A stretch of DNA of 64,000 bases from Sandaracinaceae bacterium (GTDB lineage Bacteria > Myxococcota_A > Polyangia > Polyangiales > Houyiibacteriaceae), in the NCBI GenBank assembly GCA_016706685.1, contig JADJJE010000001.1, positions 310,001 to 374,000 on the forward strand, written 5' to 3'. The notes beneath the pieces were generated by a model. The model saw only the letters and a list, made by a program, of their open reading frames with translations, was not told where the DNA came from and did not search any database. Shown in pieces: positions 7,613 through 16,508 of this stretch (positions are counted from its first letter, which is position 1; the number at the start of each line of letters is the position of its first letter). The translations under genes and the position numbers were made by a program.

Positions 7613-8551
7613 TCAGCCCAGCTGCGTGCCGGCTGGCCAGCAGCGCCCGGCGATGGCCGCCTCTGCGCTGAGGCGCTTGCGGCTGGGGTGCTGAAGCTCT
7701 TGGATGGCGAGCACACCTTCGCCGCAGGCCACGCGGATTCCGTCGCGGTCGCCGCCGAGCACGGTGCCGGGCTGCGACCCGTCTGCCGAGAGCGTGAGCG
7801 CGTGGGCGCGGTGCACCTTCACGGGCACGTCGCCCTCGAGGACGTAGGCGCCGGGCCAGGGGCTCATGCCGCGAACGTGGTTGGCCAGCGCCTGCGCCGA
7901 GCGGGTCCAGTCCAGGCGCCCGTCCGATTTCTCGAGCGGCCGGGCGTGCGTGGCGAGGGCGGCGTCTTGCGGCACCGGCGTCAGCTCGCCGCGCACGAAG
8001 CGCGGCAGGTCGCGCCGCAGCAGGTCCGCCGAGAGCTGGGCCAGCCGCGTGAATACATCGCCCGCAGTCTCCTCGGCGCCGATGGGCGTCTCGAGCGTGC
8101 TGAGCATGGGGCCCGTGTCGAGGCCCTCGTCCATCTGCATGAGCGTGACGCCCGTGGTGGGGTCCCCGGAGGCCACGGCCCACTGGATGGGGGCCGCACC
8201 GCGCCAACGGGGAAGCAGCGAGCCGTGCAGGTTCACGCACCCGAGGCGCGGCGCATCCAACACCGCGCGCGGCAGGATGCGGCCGTAGGCGATGACCACG
8301 GCCACGTCGGGTGAGAGGTCACGCAGCTGCTGCGCCAGCGCGCCATCGCGCACCTTGGTGGGCTGGAGCACCGTGAGGCCAAGCTCGAGCGCGCGCTCCT
8401 TGACCGCGGGGGGACGCAGCGCGAGACCCCGACCCGCCGGCTTGTCGGGTTGGGCCACCACGGCCACCACGTCCGCCACCTCCACCAGCGCCGACAGCGC
8501 GGGCACGGCGAAGTCCGGGCTACCAAAGAAGACCGCGCGAGGGCGACTCAC
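7613..8551 (-). CDS. fmt: Methionyl-tRNA formyltransferase
   Basis: 312 residues, the usual Fmt length. It transfers a formyl group from 10-formyltetrahydrofolate to initiator Met-tRNA. The N terminus RAVFFGSPDFAVPALSAL, the catalytic segment CVNLHGSLLPRWRGAAPIQW (N107, H109) and MDEGLDTGPM (D145) are canonical. A C-terminal OB-like tRNA-binding region follows from ~205. It starts 6 bases after the def stop, forming the classic def-fmt operon. Confidence 0.97.
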   Translation of the reverse strand: MSRPRAVFFGSPDFAVPALSALVEVADVVAVVAQPDKPAGRGLALRPPAVKERALELGLTVLQPTKVRDGALAQQLRDLSPDVAVVIAYGRILPRAVLDAPRLGCVNLHGSLLPRWRGAAPIQWAVASGDPTTGVTLMQMDEGLDTGPMLSTLETPIGAEETAGDVFTRLAQLSADLLRRDLPRFVRGELTPVPQDAALATHARPLEKSDGRLDWTRSAQALANHVRGMSPWPGAYVLEGDVPVKVHRAHALTLSADGSQPGTVLGGDRDGIRVACGEGVLAIQELQHPSRKRLSAEAAIAGRCWPAGTQLG

Positions 8552-8557
8552 CCGGGG

Positions 8558-9091
8558 TCAGTCTCCGCCGCCGTGCTTGATCATCGCGCGGTGCAGCAGA
8601 CGCCGCCGCAAGATGGAGAGCCGGTCGATCATGAGCTTGCCGTCCAGGTGGTCGTTCTCGTGCTGCACGGCGATGGCCATCAGGCCGTCGGCCACCATCT
8701 CGAACGGGTTGCCGTGGCGGTCCAGCGCCTTCACGCGCACCTTCTCGGCGCGGTTGATGTCTTCGCGCGCCCCGGGGAACGAGAGACAGCCCTCGGAGAA
8801 GCTGGTGGTGCCGATCAGCTCCACCAGGTCGGGGTTGATGAACACGCGGAGGTCGCTCTCGGCGTCTTCGTCCACGGCCACGTCGATGATGAACAGGCGC
8901 AGCGGGATGCCGAGCTGGGTGGCGGCGAGGCCCACACCGGGTGCGGCGTACATGGTCTCGGCCATGTCGTCGACGAGGGCCTGCAGCTGGTCGTCGAACT
9001 TCTCGACCGGCAGGCCGGGCTCGCGCAAGCGTTTGTCGGGGTAGTGAAGAATCGGTCGGATGGCCACGATGGGGGTAAGTATGGCGCGCAT
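8558..9091 (-). CDS. def: Peptide deformylase
   Basis: 177 residues from the ATG at 9091. It removes the formyl group from nascent N-terminal methionine using a metal ion. All three motifs are intact: PGVGLAATQ (51-59), EGCLSFPG (C102 as metal ligand) and QHENDHLDG (H144 and H148, catalytic E145). An alternative start is the GTG at 9067 (VAIRPILHYPDKRL), which matches the start of many deformylases; the ATG is kept because a GAAG-like site precedes it weakly. Six bases separate it from fmt and 16 bases from the upstream large gene, so transcription probably enters from 11.5 kb. Confidence 0.95.
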   Translation of the reverse strand: MRAILTPIVAIRPILHYPDKRLREPGLPVEKFDDQLQALVDDMAETMYAAPGVGLAATQLGIPLRLFIIDVAVDEDAESDLRVFINPDLVELIGTTSFSEGCLSFPGAREDINRAEKVRVKALDRHGNPFEMVADGLMAIAVQHENDHLDGKLMIDRLSILRRRLLHRAMIKHGGGD

Positions 9092-9107
9092 CCGGCGGGC
9101 GACAACT

Positions 9108-11585
9108 TCAAGCCCCGAGAAGCAGCCCGAGCGCGCGGGCATAGCGTGCCCGGGCGTCATCGTCGCGCAGGGCCCGCTGGGCCTCCGCGTAGCACTCGAG
9201 CACGTCGCTGCGCAGCGGCGCCAGCTCTCCCAACCCGATCATATCGAGGTCGAGGCTCAGCAGCGGCGCCGTGCAGGCCGCACAGGCACGCTCCACGGCG
9301 CGGGCCGAGGCCGATGGATGAACGCCCAGCAGCGTGAAGTGGTCCGCGTTGCGGGTGGCCGCGTACGCGCCCTCGATCAGGCGCCGTGCACGAGCACGCA
9401 GCTCGAGGATGGGGGGCACGGGCTCGGCGTCGGGCGGAGCCGCGACGAAGGCGATGGCCCCCACGCCGACGAGGGCCAGCAGCGCGCAAGGGAGACCCTC
9501 GCCCTGCGGGAGCGCATCCAGCAACCCGTCGAGCGACCGGCCCTCGCAGCCGCGCAGCCACTCCACCCACAAGCCGTCGATGCCCAGGCGCGTGGTCCAA
9601 TCGGCGGCGCTCGGGTGCACCCGTAGCACTTGCCCCAGGTCGTCCTGCCAGTGGACCCGCAGCCAGGCCACGCTGACCCAGCCCGCGAGCGCCTCTAGCA
9701 TGAGCGTCACCAGCGACCCGAGCGGCCAACCCTCACTGGCCTGCTCCCCGGCGGGGACGTCGTAGACCTCGAAGACCAGCTCGGGGTCCCCCCCGACGCG
9801 AGCACCCCCGCCCAACGGTGGCTGGCCGTGCCAGGGCGGCGTGAGAACAGCGAGCACGCGCTCGCGTGCCGCGTGACGGCCACGGCGCAGGCGCTGGAGC
9901 ACCGCCAGCGGATCGCCGCCGGCACTCTCGTCGAGACGTGCCGCGCTCTCGGGGAGTCCTTCCGCTTCGACGGGAGCCAGCACCTCTCCCGCGCGCACCA
10001 CCAGGAGCACTCCGTCTCGCTCGGTGCGCAGCGACACACGCTGCTCGCCCTCGAGACCACGCAGCGCGAGCGCGAAGCTGAGCCAGGCATCGGGCGCGAG
10101 CGTGCCCCAGCGTCCCCGTCCGTCGGCTGTGGGTGTGCCCACCGAGAGCACGGGGGGGCTCGGACGCGACGGGTACGCAGGCACTTCCACGGCGGTCTCG
10201 TAGAGACCTGCTGCGCCCGGGGGACTGGAGCCTGAGCCCTGGGGCGGCGAGCTGGGCGCGGGCGGCATGCTGGTCCGACGTCGGTCGGGCACCCGGCTCT
10301 GGCGGCGCGTGTCGGGCTCGGGCCGACGTGAGTCGCCATCCGGGCGCCGCGCATCGCGCTCGGGCCGTGGCCCCTGACCCTCGGCGCCACGGGCGTCGCC
10401 TTCTGGCCGCCGCGCGATGACGCTCTCGGCCGCCCCGTCGCGGGGCCCATCGTCGCGACGGGGCGCCACGGGGAGCACCACCTCGCGCGTGGACGGCGGC
10501 CCTTCGCTGACGCGCACCGAAGGGTGGGACCCAGGCTGAGAGCCTTCGTAGGACCCGGGCTGGGATCCCGCCTGCGAGCCAGGTTGAGAGCCCACCTGAG
10601 AGCCGGGGCGCGGCTCTTGGCCGCCCGCCGAGCCCGTGGCCGGACGACCCGGCGAGCTGCCCGCGCCGCTGACGCTCGACTCGAGCCGCGGCCACTCGCT
10701 GTGACGCTTTCCGGGCAGCGACTGCACCGCCCAGGGCAGCTCGCCCGCGAAGGTGTGTCCGTCGAACGCGTCGTTCGGAGCGGGATCGACAGGCACGCCC
10801 AACACGTCCAGCAGCGCCCTCGGGACCAACTCGAGCGGCCCGTCGTCGCCGGCGGGGAAGCGCAGATCGAGCGGCGGGGCCGCCGGGAACATGCGCCGGT
10901 CGCAGTCGCTCAGCATCTTGTGGAGCCAGGGCGAGAGCTCGGCGACGGGCTGCGTGTTCTCGATGAGCCCGGACACCTGGCTCGAGGCATCGTAGTCGCC
11001 GCCCGAGGAGGAGCTGGGCGGCCGCGACGAGCGACGCATCGGCTGCGGCGCGCCACGGCTGGCCGTGGACAGTTCCGGGTCATCGAGCCGCATGGTGCGT
11101 TCGCGCACGCCGTCGTCCGCCGGCGGCGCCACCACCGGAGCCGGGCGCGGGACGACCGGCGCATCGACGACAGGCGGCGCGCTGGGCGACCACGAAGGCC
11201 TGGGCGCACCGCCCTGCGCCACGTCCAACAGCGCCTCGATCTTGTGCACCAGGCGGGCCACGGGCACCGGCCGCGGGTAGACCCCCTGGGCCAGCGCGCG
11301 CAGCCCTTCGTCCAGCTGCGCGTCCACCGGCAAGAGCGCCACCAAAGGTGTCTCGGCCGGAAGCCCCTCGCGGGCCTGAGCCAGCTGTGCCTCGAACGAC
11401 TCTCGCGGGCTGCGTCCTGGCTCGAGCGACAGCGCCACGACCACCACCCCCACCCTCGGCGACGGCGGCTGACCGGGCTCACGGCGGAAGGTGACCATGC
11501 CGGCCTGCGCGAGCGCGCGCGCGAGCCAGCCCCCCTCGGGGCCGGGCACCAGCAGGTCGACGCGACGCTCGCTCACGCGGCGCAC
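9108..11585 (-). CDS. Large modular protein with disordered Gly/Ser/Gln repeats and a degenerate J-like C terminus
   Basis: 825 residues, no exact family recognised. Residues ~8-120 look like a receiver-like alpha/beta domain (VDLLVPGPEGGWLARALAQAG, then VVVVALSLEPG and LVALLPVDAQLDEGLRAL), but the usual Asp phosphorylation site is not clear. Residues ~120-470 are Pro/Ser/Arg-rich and probably disordered, with GSQPGSQ-type repeats encoded near 10,530-10,605. Residues ~490-620 (LSFALALRGLEGEQRVSLR, DGVLLVVRAGEVL) resemble the DUF4388/PATAN-type modules of myxobacteria, tentatively. The tail (HFTLLGVHPSASARAVERA ... LRDDDARARYARALGLL) resembles a J domain without an HPD. It is the first gene of the def/fmt block. 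Probably a regulatory adaptor; inference. Confidence 0.7.
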   Translation of the reverse strand: MRRVSERRVDLLVPGPEGGWLARALAQAGMVTFRREPGQPPSPRVGVVVVALSLEPGRSPRESFEAQLAQAREGLPAETPLVALLPVDAQLDEGLRALAQGVYPRPVPVARLVHKIEALLDVAQGGAPRPSWSPSAPPVVDAPVVPRPAPVVAPPADDGVRERTMRLDDPELSTASRGAPQPMRRSSRPPSSSSGGDYDASSQVSGLIENTQPVAELSPWLHKMLSDCDRRMFPAAPPLDLRFPAGDDGPLELVPRALLDVLGVPVDPAPNDAFDGHTFAGELPWAVQSLPGKRHSEWPRLESSVSGAGSSPGRPATGSAGGQEPRPGSQVGSQPGSQAGSQPGSYEGSQPGSHPSVRVSEGPPSTREVVLPVAPRRDDGPRDGAAESVIARRPEGDARGAEGQGPRPERDARRPDGDSRRPEPDTRRQSRVPDRRRTSMPPAPSSPPQGSGSSPPGAAGLYETAVEVPAYPSRPSPPVLSVGTPTADGRGRWGTLAPDAWLSFALALRGLEGEQRVSLRTERDGVLLVVRAGEVLAPVEAEGLPESAARLDESAGGDPLAVLQRLRRGRHAARERVLAVLTPPWHGQPPLGGGARVGGDPELVFEVYDVPAGEQASEGWPLGSLVTLMLEALAGWVSVAWLRVHWQDDLGQVLRVHPSAADWTTRLGIDGLWVEWLRGCEGRSLDGLLDALPQGEGLPCALLALVGVGAIAFVAAPPDAEPVPPILELRARARRLIEGAYAATRNADHFTLLGVHPSASARAVERACAACTAPLLSLDLDMIGLGELAPLRSDVLECYAEAQRALRDDDARARYARALGLLLGA

Positions 11586-11609
11586 TGTACCTCAATGGCG
11601 ACGAGCGAG

Positions 11610-11655
11610 TTGACACGCGCTCCGAAATCCACCACACACTAGAACACGTTCTAGT
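11610..11655 (+). promoter_or_regulatory. TTGACA promoter element with KstR-type operator
   Basis: A consensus -35 box TTGACA (11610-11615) is followed by an 18-bp perfect inverted repeat at 11638-11655: arms ACTAGAAC and GTTCTAGT around AC. The core TAGAACACGTTCTA fits the TnnAACnnGTTnnA consensus of the TetR-type cholesterol regulator KstR of actinobacteria. It sits where the -10 region and start point would be, so a bound repressor would block transcription of the KstD-like gene that starts at 11678. Confidence 0.6.
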
Positions 11656-11677
11656 TCAAGCGTGACGAGGTACGTCG

Positions 11678-13414
11678 ATGAGCGAATGGGATCAGTCGGT
11701 AGACTTGCTGGTGATGGGCAGCGGCGCAGCGGGCCTGGCCACCGCCATTCGCGCGCACGACCTGGGCGCCAAGGTGCTGCTGGTCGAGAAGAGCGACCTC
11801 TTCGGCGGCAACACCGCCATGTCGGGCGGCGTCTGCTGGGTGGCCAACAACCCGCAGATCGCGAAGAAGGGCATCCCGGACTCCGACGAGGAGGGCCTGG
11901 CCTACCTCACGCACATCACCAAGGGCGAGGTGGCCCCCGAGCGCCTCGAGACCTACCTGCGCGAGTCCAAGCGCATGTTGGCGTGGTTCGAGAAGAACAC
12001 CCACCTGCGCTTCGACGCCCTCGAGAAGTACACGGACTACTACCCCGAGGCCCCGGGCGGGAAGCCCGGTGGACGCTCCATGGACCCCGTCGTGTTCGAC
12101 GGCGCCCTGCTGCGTGACGATCTCTTGAAGCTGCGCCGCCCGCACCCGCAGTCGCAGATCATCGGCAAGTTCGGCATCACGGCGCGTCAGGCGCAGGCTG
12201 CCCTCGGCCTCGGTCTGCGCACCATGTCGTTCATGGCGTGGCAGCTGTTCCTGTACTTCATGCGCTATTTCAAGCGCGCCAAGTGGGGTCGCGACACGAA
12301 GCTGTGCGCGGGCAACGCGCTGTGCGGCCGCCTGCTGCTCAGCCTGCGCGAGCGAGGCATCGACGCCTGGCTGAAGTCGGGCGTGGACGAGCTGGTCATC
12401 GAGGACGGCCGCGTGGTGGGCGCCATCGTGTCGCACGAGGGCAAGCGCCTGCGCATCCAGACGAAGCAGGGCGTCATGCTCTCGGCGGGCGGCTTCTCGC
12501 GCAACGCCGAGATGCGCAAGAAGTACCAGCGCAAGCCCATCACCACCGAGTGGACCGCGGGCTGCCCCGACAACGTGGGCGACGGCATTCGCCTTGGCAT
12601 GGATGCGGGCGGCGCCGTGGACCTGATGGACGAGGCCTGGTGGACGCCCACCTCCCTCGTCCCGCGCAGCCCGTCGGCGTGGGTGCTCGTGGTGGAGAAG
12701 AGCCTGCCGCACGGCCTCTTCGTGAACCAGGCCGGCAAGCGCTTCACCAACGAGGCGGCGCCGTACATCGACGTGGTCAACGGCATGTACGACGACGCCG
12801 CCGCCACCGGTCACGAGGCCCCGCGCTGGTTCCACGTGTTCGACGCGAGCTACCGCAAGACCTCCATCACGGGGCCCATCGCGCCGGGCCAGGTCATGCC
12901 GGACAGCCAGGTGCCGAAGAAGCTCAAGGACGGAGCGTACCTGTACAAGGCAGGAACGCTGGACGAGCTGGCCGCCAAGATCGGCATCCCTGCGGACACG
13001 CTGAAGACCACCATCCAGCGCTTCAACGGGTACTCCGTGAAGGGCGAGGACCCGGACTACGGCCGCGGCATCAGCGCCCAGGACCGCTACTACGGCGACC
13101 CGAACGTGAAGCCCAACTGCTGTCTCGGCCCCATCGAGACCGGCCCCTTCTATGCGGTGCAGATCTACCCGGGTGACCTCGGCACCAAGGGTGGCCTCGT
13201 GACCGACAACGCGGGCCGCGTGCTCACCACCGACGGCGCTGTCATCCCCGGGCTCTTTGCCGCAGGCAACACCACCGCCAGCGTGATGGGGCGCACGTAC
13301 CCGGGCGCCGGCGGCACCATCGGCCCTGCGCTGACCTTCGGGTTCCTGGCAGCCGAGGCCGCCAGCACCGACGTGGCCGTGCCCAACCCGGTGCTCGCCC
13401 GGGCGGCCAGCTGA
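11678..13414 (+). CDS. FAD-dependent 3-ketosteroid dehydrogenase-like flavoprotein (KstD family)
   Basis: 578 residues. The N terminus VDLLVMGSGAAGLATAI has the FAD-binding GxGxxG (14-19), followed by VEKSDLFGGNTAMSGG. Hallmarks of 3-ketosteroid delta1-dehydrogenases are present: YTDYYPEAPGGKPGGRS at ~118-134, and MGRTYPGAGGTIGP near the C terminus with Tyr541 and the glycine that corresponds to the catalytic pocket. Such enzymes introduce a double bond into steroid ring A, or reduce related enones. A start with GAGG 7 bases before the ATG is clear. The KstR-type operator just upstream supports a steroid or isoprenoid role, but no other steroid catabolism genes are adjacent. The exact substrate is inference. 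Confidence 0.85.
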   Translation: MSEWDQSVDLLVMGSGAAGLATAIRAHDLGAKVLLVEKSDLFGGNTAMSGGVCWVANNPQIAKKGIPDSDEEGLAYLTHITKGEVAPERLETYLRESKRMLAWFEKNTHLRFDALEKYTDYYPEAPGGKPGGRSMDPVVFDGALLRDDLLKLRRPHPQSQIIGKFGITARQAQAALGLGLRTMSFMAWQLFLYFMRYFKRAKWGRDTKLCAGNALCGRLLLSLRERGIDAWLKSGVDELVIEDGRVVGAIVSHEGKRLRIQTKQGVMLSAGGFSRNAEMRKKYQRKPITTEWTAGCPDNVGDGIRLGMDAGGAVDLMDEAWWTPTSLVPRSPSAWVLVVEKSLPHGLFVNQAGKRFTNEAAPYIDVVNGMYDDAAATGHEAPRWFHVFDASYRKTSITGPIAPGQVMPDSQVPKKLKDGAYLYKAGTLDELAAKIGIPADTLKTTIQRFNGYSVKGEDPDYGRGISAQDRYYGDPNVKPNCCLGPIETGPFYAVQIYPGDLGTKGGLVTDNAGRVLTTDGAVIPGLFAAGNTTASVMGRTYPGAGGTIGPALTFGFLAAEAASTDVAVPNPVLARAAS

Positions 13415-13461
13415 GCCCACCCACACTGGCACACCATCCTCGTTTGGGTACACTGGCGCGC

Positions 13462-13905
13462 ATGAAACACATCATCCTCGCCGTCACGGTCCTCATCTCG
13501 TCCATTGCCGCCGTGGGCTGCGGGGGTTCGCTCCTCAGCCGCTTCGGCATCCGCATCGAGGGCGACCACATCGTCTTCAACGACCACATCAACTTCGCCA
13601 CGGGCAGCGACGAGATCCTCGAGGAAAGCCATGACCTCTTGGACGGCCTCGCGCAGACGCTGAACGAGCACCCGGAGATCCATGAGGTGCGTGTGGAAGG
13701 CCACACCGACTCGGCCGGCGACGCCGCTGACAACCTCAGCCTCTCCAACCGCCGGGCGGCCTCGGTGGTGACCTACCTGCGTGCGGCCGGCGTTGTCCAG
13801 ACCCTCACCCCCGAGGGGCGCGGCGAGACGCAGTTGCTCTGCGAAGATGAGACCGACGACTGCAACGCGCGGAACCGCCGTGTGGAGTTCGTCATCATCA
13901 ACTGA
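13462..13905 (+). CDS. OmpA-like peptidoglycan-associated lipoprotein
   Basis: 147 residues from the ATG at 13462 (MKHIILAVTVL). Signal peptide with lipobox AAVGC (Cys20), then a single OmpA C-terminal domain: FNDHINFATGSDEI, VRVEGHTDSAGDAADN and LSNRRAASVVTYL, ending in NRRVEFVIIN. These match the peptidoglycan-binding fold of Pal. It should anchor the outer membrane to the cell wall. The insertion CEDETDDCNARNRR, carrying a Cys pair just before the final motif, is a common myxobacterial variation. Monocistronic; an ACGGGG-ccca-CCCCGT hairpin lies about 30 bases after the stop, without a T-tract. Confidence 0.9.
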   Translation: MKHIILAVTVLISSIAAVGCGGSLLSRFGIRIEGDHIVFNDHINFATGSDEILEESHDLLDGLAQTLNEHPEIHEVRVEGHTDSAGDAADNLSLSNRRAASVVTYLRAAGVVQTLTPEGRGETQLLCEDETDDCNARNRRVEFVIIN

Positions 13906-14063
13906 CCCGGCGCCCTTCGGTAGCGTCTCTACGGGGCCCACCCCGTGACGCAGAACAGCCACACCCTGTGCCCCAGGGCAACGCTCAGCGCCGCGCAGCC
14001 GACCCGGCGAGCCTGCGCGGTGGCATCGGCCCGGGTGGCGCGGCGGTTGCAATGGTCGCTCCC

Positions 14064-15314
14064 ATGACCCCACCGCGACTCCTCCTCGGCGTGATCCTCG
14101 CGCTGCTCGTGTCCCCCGTGGCACGCGCGCAGCCGGACCCTGACGTCACCGACGACCCCGACGGTGGGACGGACGCCGCAGAGGCCGGTGAGCCGGAGCC
14201 TTCCTTGGAGCCGGAGCCTTCCGTGGAGCCGGAGTCGGAGCCCGAGCTGGAGTCGGAGCCCGAGCCCGACACCACAGTCGACCCGCCACACGCCATGGGC
14301 GCGAGCGTCGTCGGGCTGCGCCACAACGACGCCATCATCGATCGCGGCCGCGAGCACGGCCTCGCGCCCGGCGCGCGAATGGAGCTCTACCGAGAGGAGG
14401 CGGTGGACCTCGGCGACGGCGAGATTGCGTACGAGCGTCACCGGCTCGCCGTGGGCGAGATCGTCGCGCTGACGGGGCGCCGCGCGCTCGTCCGCCTCGC
14501 GCCCAACGAGTTCGTGGAGGTTGGTGACGGTGCGGGCCCCACGGCCGATCCCCTCACAGGGAGCCGCGTGCGACCCCCTCGCACCGGTGGCTACTGGTAT
14601 CTCGACGCGACCGCCCGCGTGTTCGTCACGACGCGCGCGGTGGGCGGCGGGCTCCTCGGCGACGCCGAGCTCGGGTACCGAGGCGAGCGGCCGTTCGTCT
14701 TGAGGCTTCGCGTCCCCTCCGCGGGCTTCACCATCCACCGAGATCGCGACGCGAGTGGGCTCGACTCGGCCTCGGCCGGCGCGGTGTTCGCGATGGCCGG
14801 CCTCGACCTCGAGTACGTCTCGGTCGGCGCCGGGTTCGGCCTGACCCGTGTGCTGCCGAAGGAGATCCGCGGACCGGAGGTCAGGCTCGCCGACGCGACG
14901 CTCGGGTTCTCGTTCGTGCTCTTCGGTCGGCTCGGGACGCAAGATGGTCTGCACGTCGCGACCGAGGTCGGACTCACGACGCTCGTCGACTCGTCCGAGC
15001 TGAGCCACCTCGCGATCTCGCTCCAAGTCCCCCTGACACAGCAGCTCGCGCTCGTGAGCCATGGCGGGACCGGCTTCGCGGTCACGGGTGCCGGCTACGT
15101 CGACTTCGGCGCCCGCCTGCGGGTGCGCGGCGAAGGCGGCTCCGGCACGCTCTTCGTGAGCCCCTTCCTCGGCTTCGCGCGAGTCGCTGAGCGGGCCGAG
15201 TGGTGGGGAACGGTCGACCCGGTGACCGGCGCCATCGAGCCCAGCGAGCTCAACGAGTCGTCACGCGTCCGCGGCGGTCCGTCCGCCGGTGTGCGCGTCG
15301 AGTACCGGCTCTGA
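14064..15314 (+). CDS. Secreted/outer-membrane protein, first of two tandem paralogs
   Basis: 416 residues from the ATG at 14064. Signal peptide TPPRLLLGVILALLVSPVARAQ, then an acidic Pro/Glu linker (EPEPS repeats, residues ~35-75). A small beta module follows (GLAPGARMELYREEAVDLGDGE ... VGEIVALTGRRALVRL), resembling FlgT C-terminal-type folds, then a C-terminal half of alternating strands ending in aromatic/Arg residues (RVEYRL), as in outer-membrane barrels. The next gene encodes the same module order (VDLGDGEISHE, VGEVSAVSSHRARVR), so the pair arose by tandem duplication. Two bases separate the two genes. Function unknown; envelope location inferred. Confidence 0.75.
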   Translation: MTPPRLLLGVILALLVSPVARAQPDPDVTDDPDGGTDAAEAGEPEPSLEPEPSVEPESEPELESEPEPDTTVDPPHAMGASVVGLRHNDAIIDRGREHGLAPGARMELYREEAVDLGDGEIAYERHRLAVGEIVALTGRRALVRLAPNEFVEVGDGAGPTADPLTGSRVRPPRTGGYWYLDATARVFVTTRAVGGGLLGDAELGYRGERPFVLRLRVPSAGFTIHRDRDASGLDSASAGAVFAMAGLDLEYVSVGAGFGLTRVLPKEIRGPEVRLADATLGFSFVLFGRLGTQDGLHVATEVGLTTLVDSSELSHLAISLQVPLTQQLALVSHGGTGFAVTGAGYVDFGARLRVRGEGGSGTLFVSPFLGFARVAERAEWWGTVDPVTGAIEPSELNESSRVRGGPSAGVRVEYRL

Positions 15315-15316
15315 CC

Positions 15317-16447
15317 ATGACCGCGCTCGGCCACACGATCAGGGTGGCGGCGGTGCTGACCGCGCTGACCACGATGGCCCTCGGCCCCGGGCTCGCGCAC
15401 GCCGAGACCGCGCCCCCCCGGCGCGACGTCGCCATCCTCGCGGTCGACGGTCTGATGGTCACCATCGGCGCCGGTCGGGAAGAAGGCGTCGCGATCGGAG
15501 ACCGCGTGGCCTTCTCGACCATGGAGCGCGTCGACCTGGGCGATGGCGAGATCAGCCACGAGCGCGTGGTGAGCCTGGTCGGTGAGGTGTCGGCGGTGTC
15601 GAGCCACCGCGCCCGCGTGCGGATGGGGACCAACGAGCGCGTGACACGGGACATGCTGGCCGAGCTCACCGACGCAGCGCTCACCCACTCCCCGTGGCTC
15701 CCGCCCCCATCGCTCGCTCAGAACGAGCTCTCGGTCGGCCTGGCCATCGTGGGTGTCATCGCGGTCGGGGCCGGGGCCGGGGCGCTCGTCGACGCGCGCT
15801 ACGAGCGTCGCTTCGGTCGCCGCGGGTTCGCTCGGCTCGAACTCTACCCCACGGGCGCTGTCGGGTACACACGCGCCGACGACACCGTGGGGCCGAACAG
15901 CGCCGCGACGTTCGCGGCCGTCGGACTGCTCGGCTGGGACCTCGAGTACGCTACGTTCGCGGCGGGCGCGGGCGTGTCGCGGAGCACGCGCATCACGGAG
16001 GAGCGCGTCGCGTGCGACGGATGCGCGGTCGAGACGCGCGATCTCGGCTATCGGCTCGGGCTCACCATCGCGTTCGCCGCGCGGCTGGGGACGCGCGACG
16101 GCGCGCACATCGAGCTCGACTCGGCGCTGATGTTCATCGTGAACCGGTTCGAGGTGTCCCGCATCGGGGCGTCGATCCAGCTCCCGCTCAGCGCGAGCGC
16201 GTGGCTCGTCGTGCGCGGCGGGGCGGGCATCGGCGTCACCGGCGGCCGCCACGCCGAGGTCGGTGCTCGCCTGCTCCTGCGCGGGGGCGGCCACGGCGCC
16301 AGCACCTACTTCGCCCCGATGATCGGCTACGTCGGCATCGGCGAGCGCGCGACCCTCCGCATCGACCGCACCACACACAACCGCCCCGAGCACCCGAGCG
16401 TCATCCACGGCGCAGCAGCCCGCGTCGCCGTGGAGCATCGCTTCTGA
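15317..16447 (+). CDS. Secreted/outer-membrane protein, second tandem paralog
   Basis: 376 residues. Starts at the ATG at 15317, two bases after the stop of the upstream paralog. Signal peptide MTALGHTIRVAAVLTALTTM ending at AHA. The module GREEGVAIGDRVAF ... VDLGDGEISHE ... VGEVSAVSSHRARVRMGTNE aligns with the first paralog. The Pro/Glu linker is missing and a hydrophobic segment (VGLAIVGVIAVGAGAGALVDA) sits in the middle. The C-terminal half is beta-barrel-like, closing with VAVEHRF, a terminal Phe as in outer-membrane proteins. A DGCAVET Cys pair is unique to this copy. Cotranscribed with the first paralog. Function unknown. Confidence 0.75.
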   Translation: MTALGHTIRVAAVLTALTTMALGPGLAHAETAPPRRDVAILAVDGLMVTIGAGREEGVAIGDRVAFSTMERVDLGDGEISHERVVSLVGEVSAVSSHRARVRMGTNERVTRDMLAELTDAALTHSPWLPPPSLAQNELSVGLAIVGVIAVGAGAGALVDARYERRFGRRGFARLELYPTGAVGYTRADDTVGPNSAATFAAVGLLGWDLEYATFAAGAGVSRSTRITEERVACDGCAVETRDLGYRLGLTIAFAARLGTRDGAHIELDSALMFIVNRFEVSRIGASIQLPLSASAWLVVRGGAGIGVTGGRHAEVGARLLLRGGGHGASTYFAPMIGYVGIGERATLRIDRTTHNRPEHPSVIHGAAARVAVEHRF

Positions 16448-16508
16448 AGCCTCGCGCAGCCAAGCGATGGCCGCGACCAAAGCCAAGCAAGTGTAGTATT
16501 CTCGCTTC

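Noticed and set aside
10530..10605. Short tandem repeat in the large J-like gene as mobile or regulatory repeat
   Set aside because: It lies in frame and encodes GSQPGSQ-type disordered sequence; explained by protein composition.
11651..13453. 600-residue minus-strand open frame over the KstD-like gene
   Set aside because: Antisense to a gene with intact FAD and active-site motifs; His/Val/Leu-rich shadow translation.
13908..13950. Hairpin ACGGGG-ccca-CCCCGT after the OmpA-like gene as intrinsic terminator
   Set aside because: No following T-tract; could be a weak or factor-dependent site but not supported as an intrinsic terminator.
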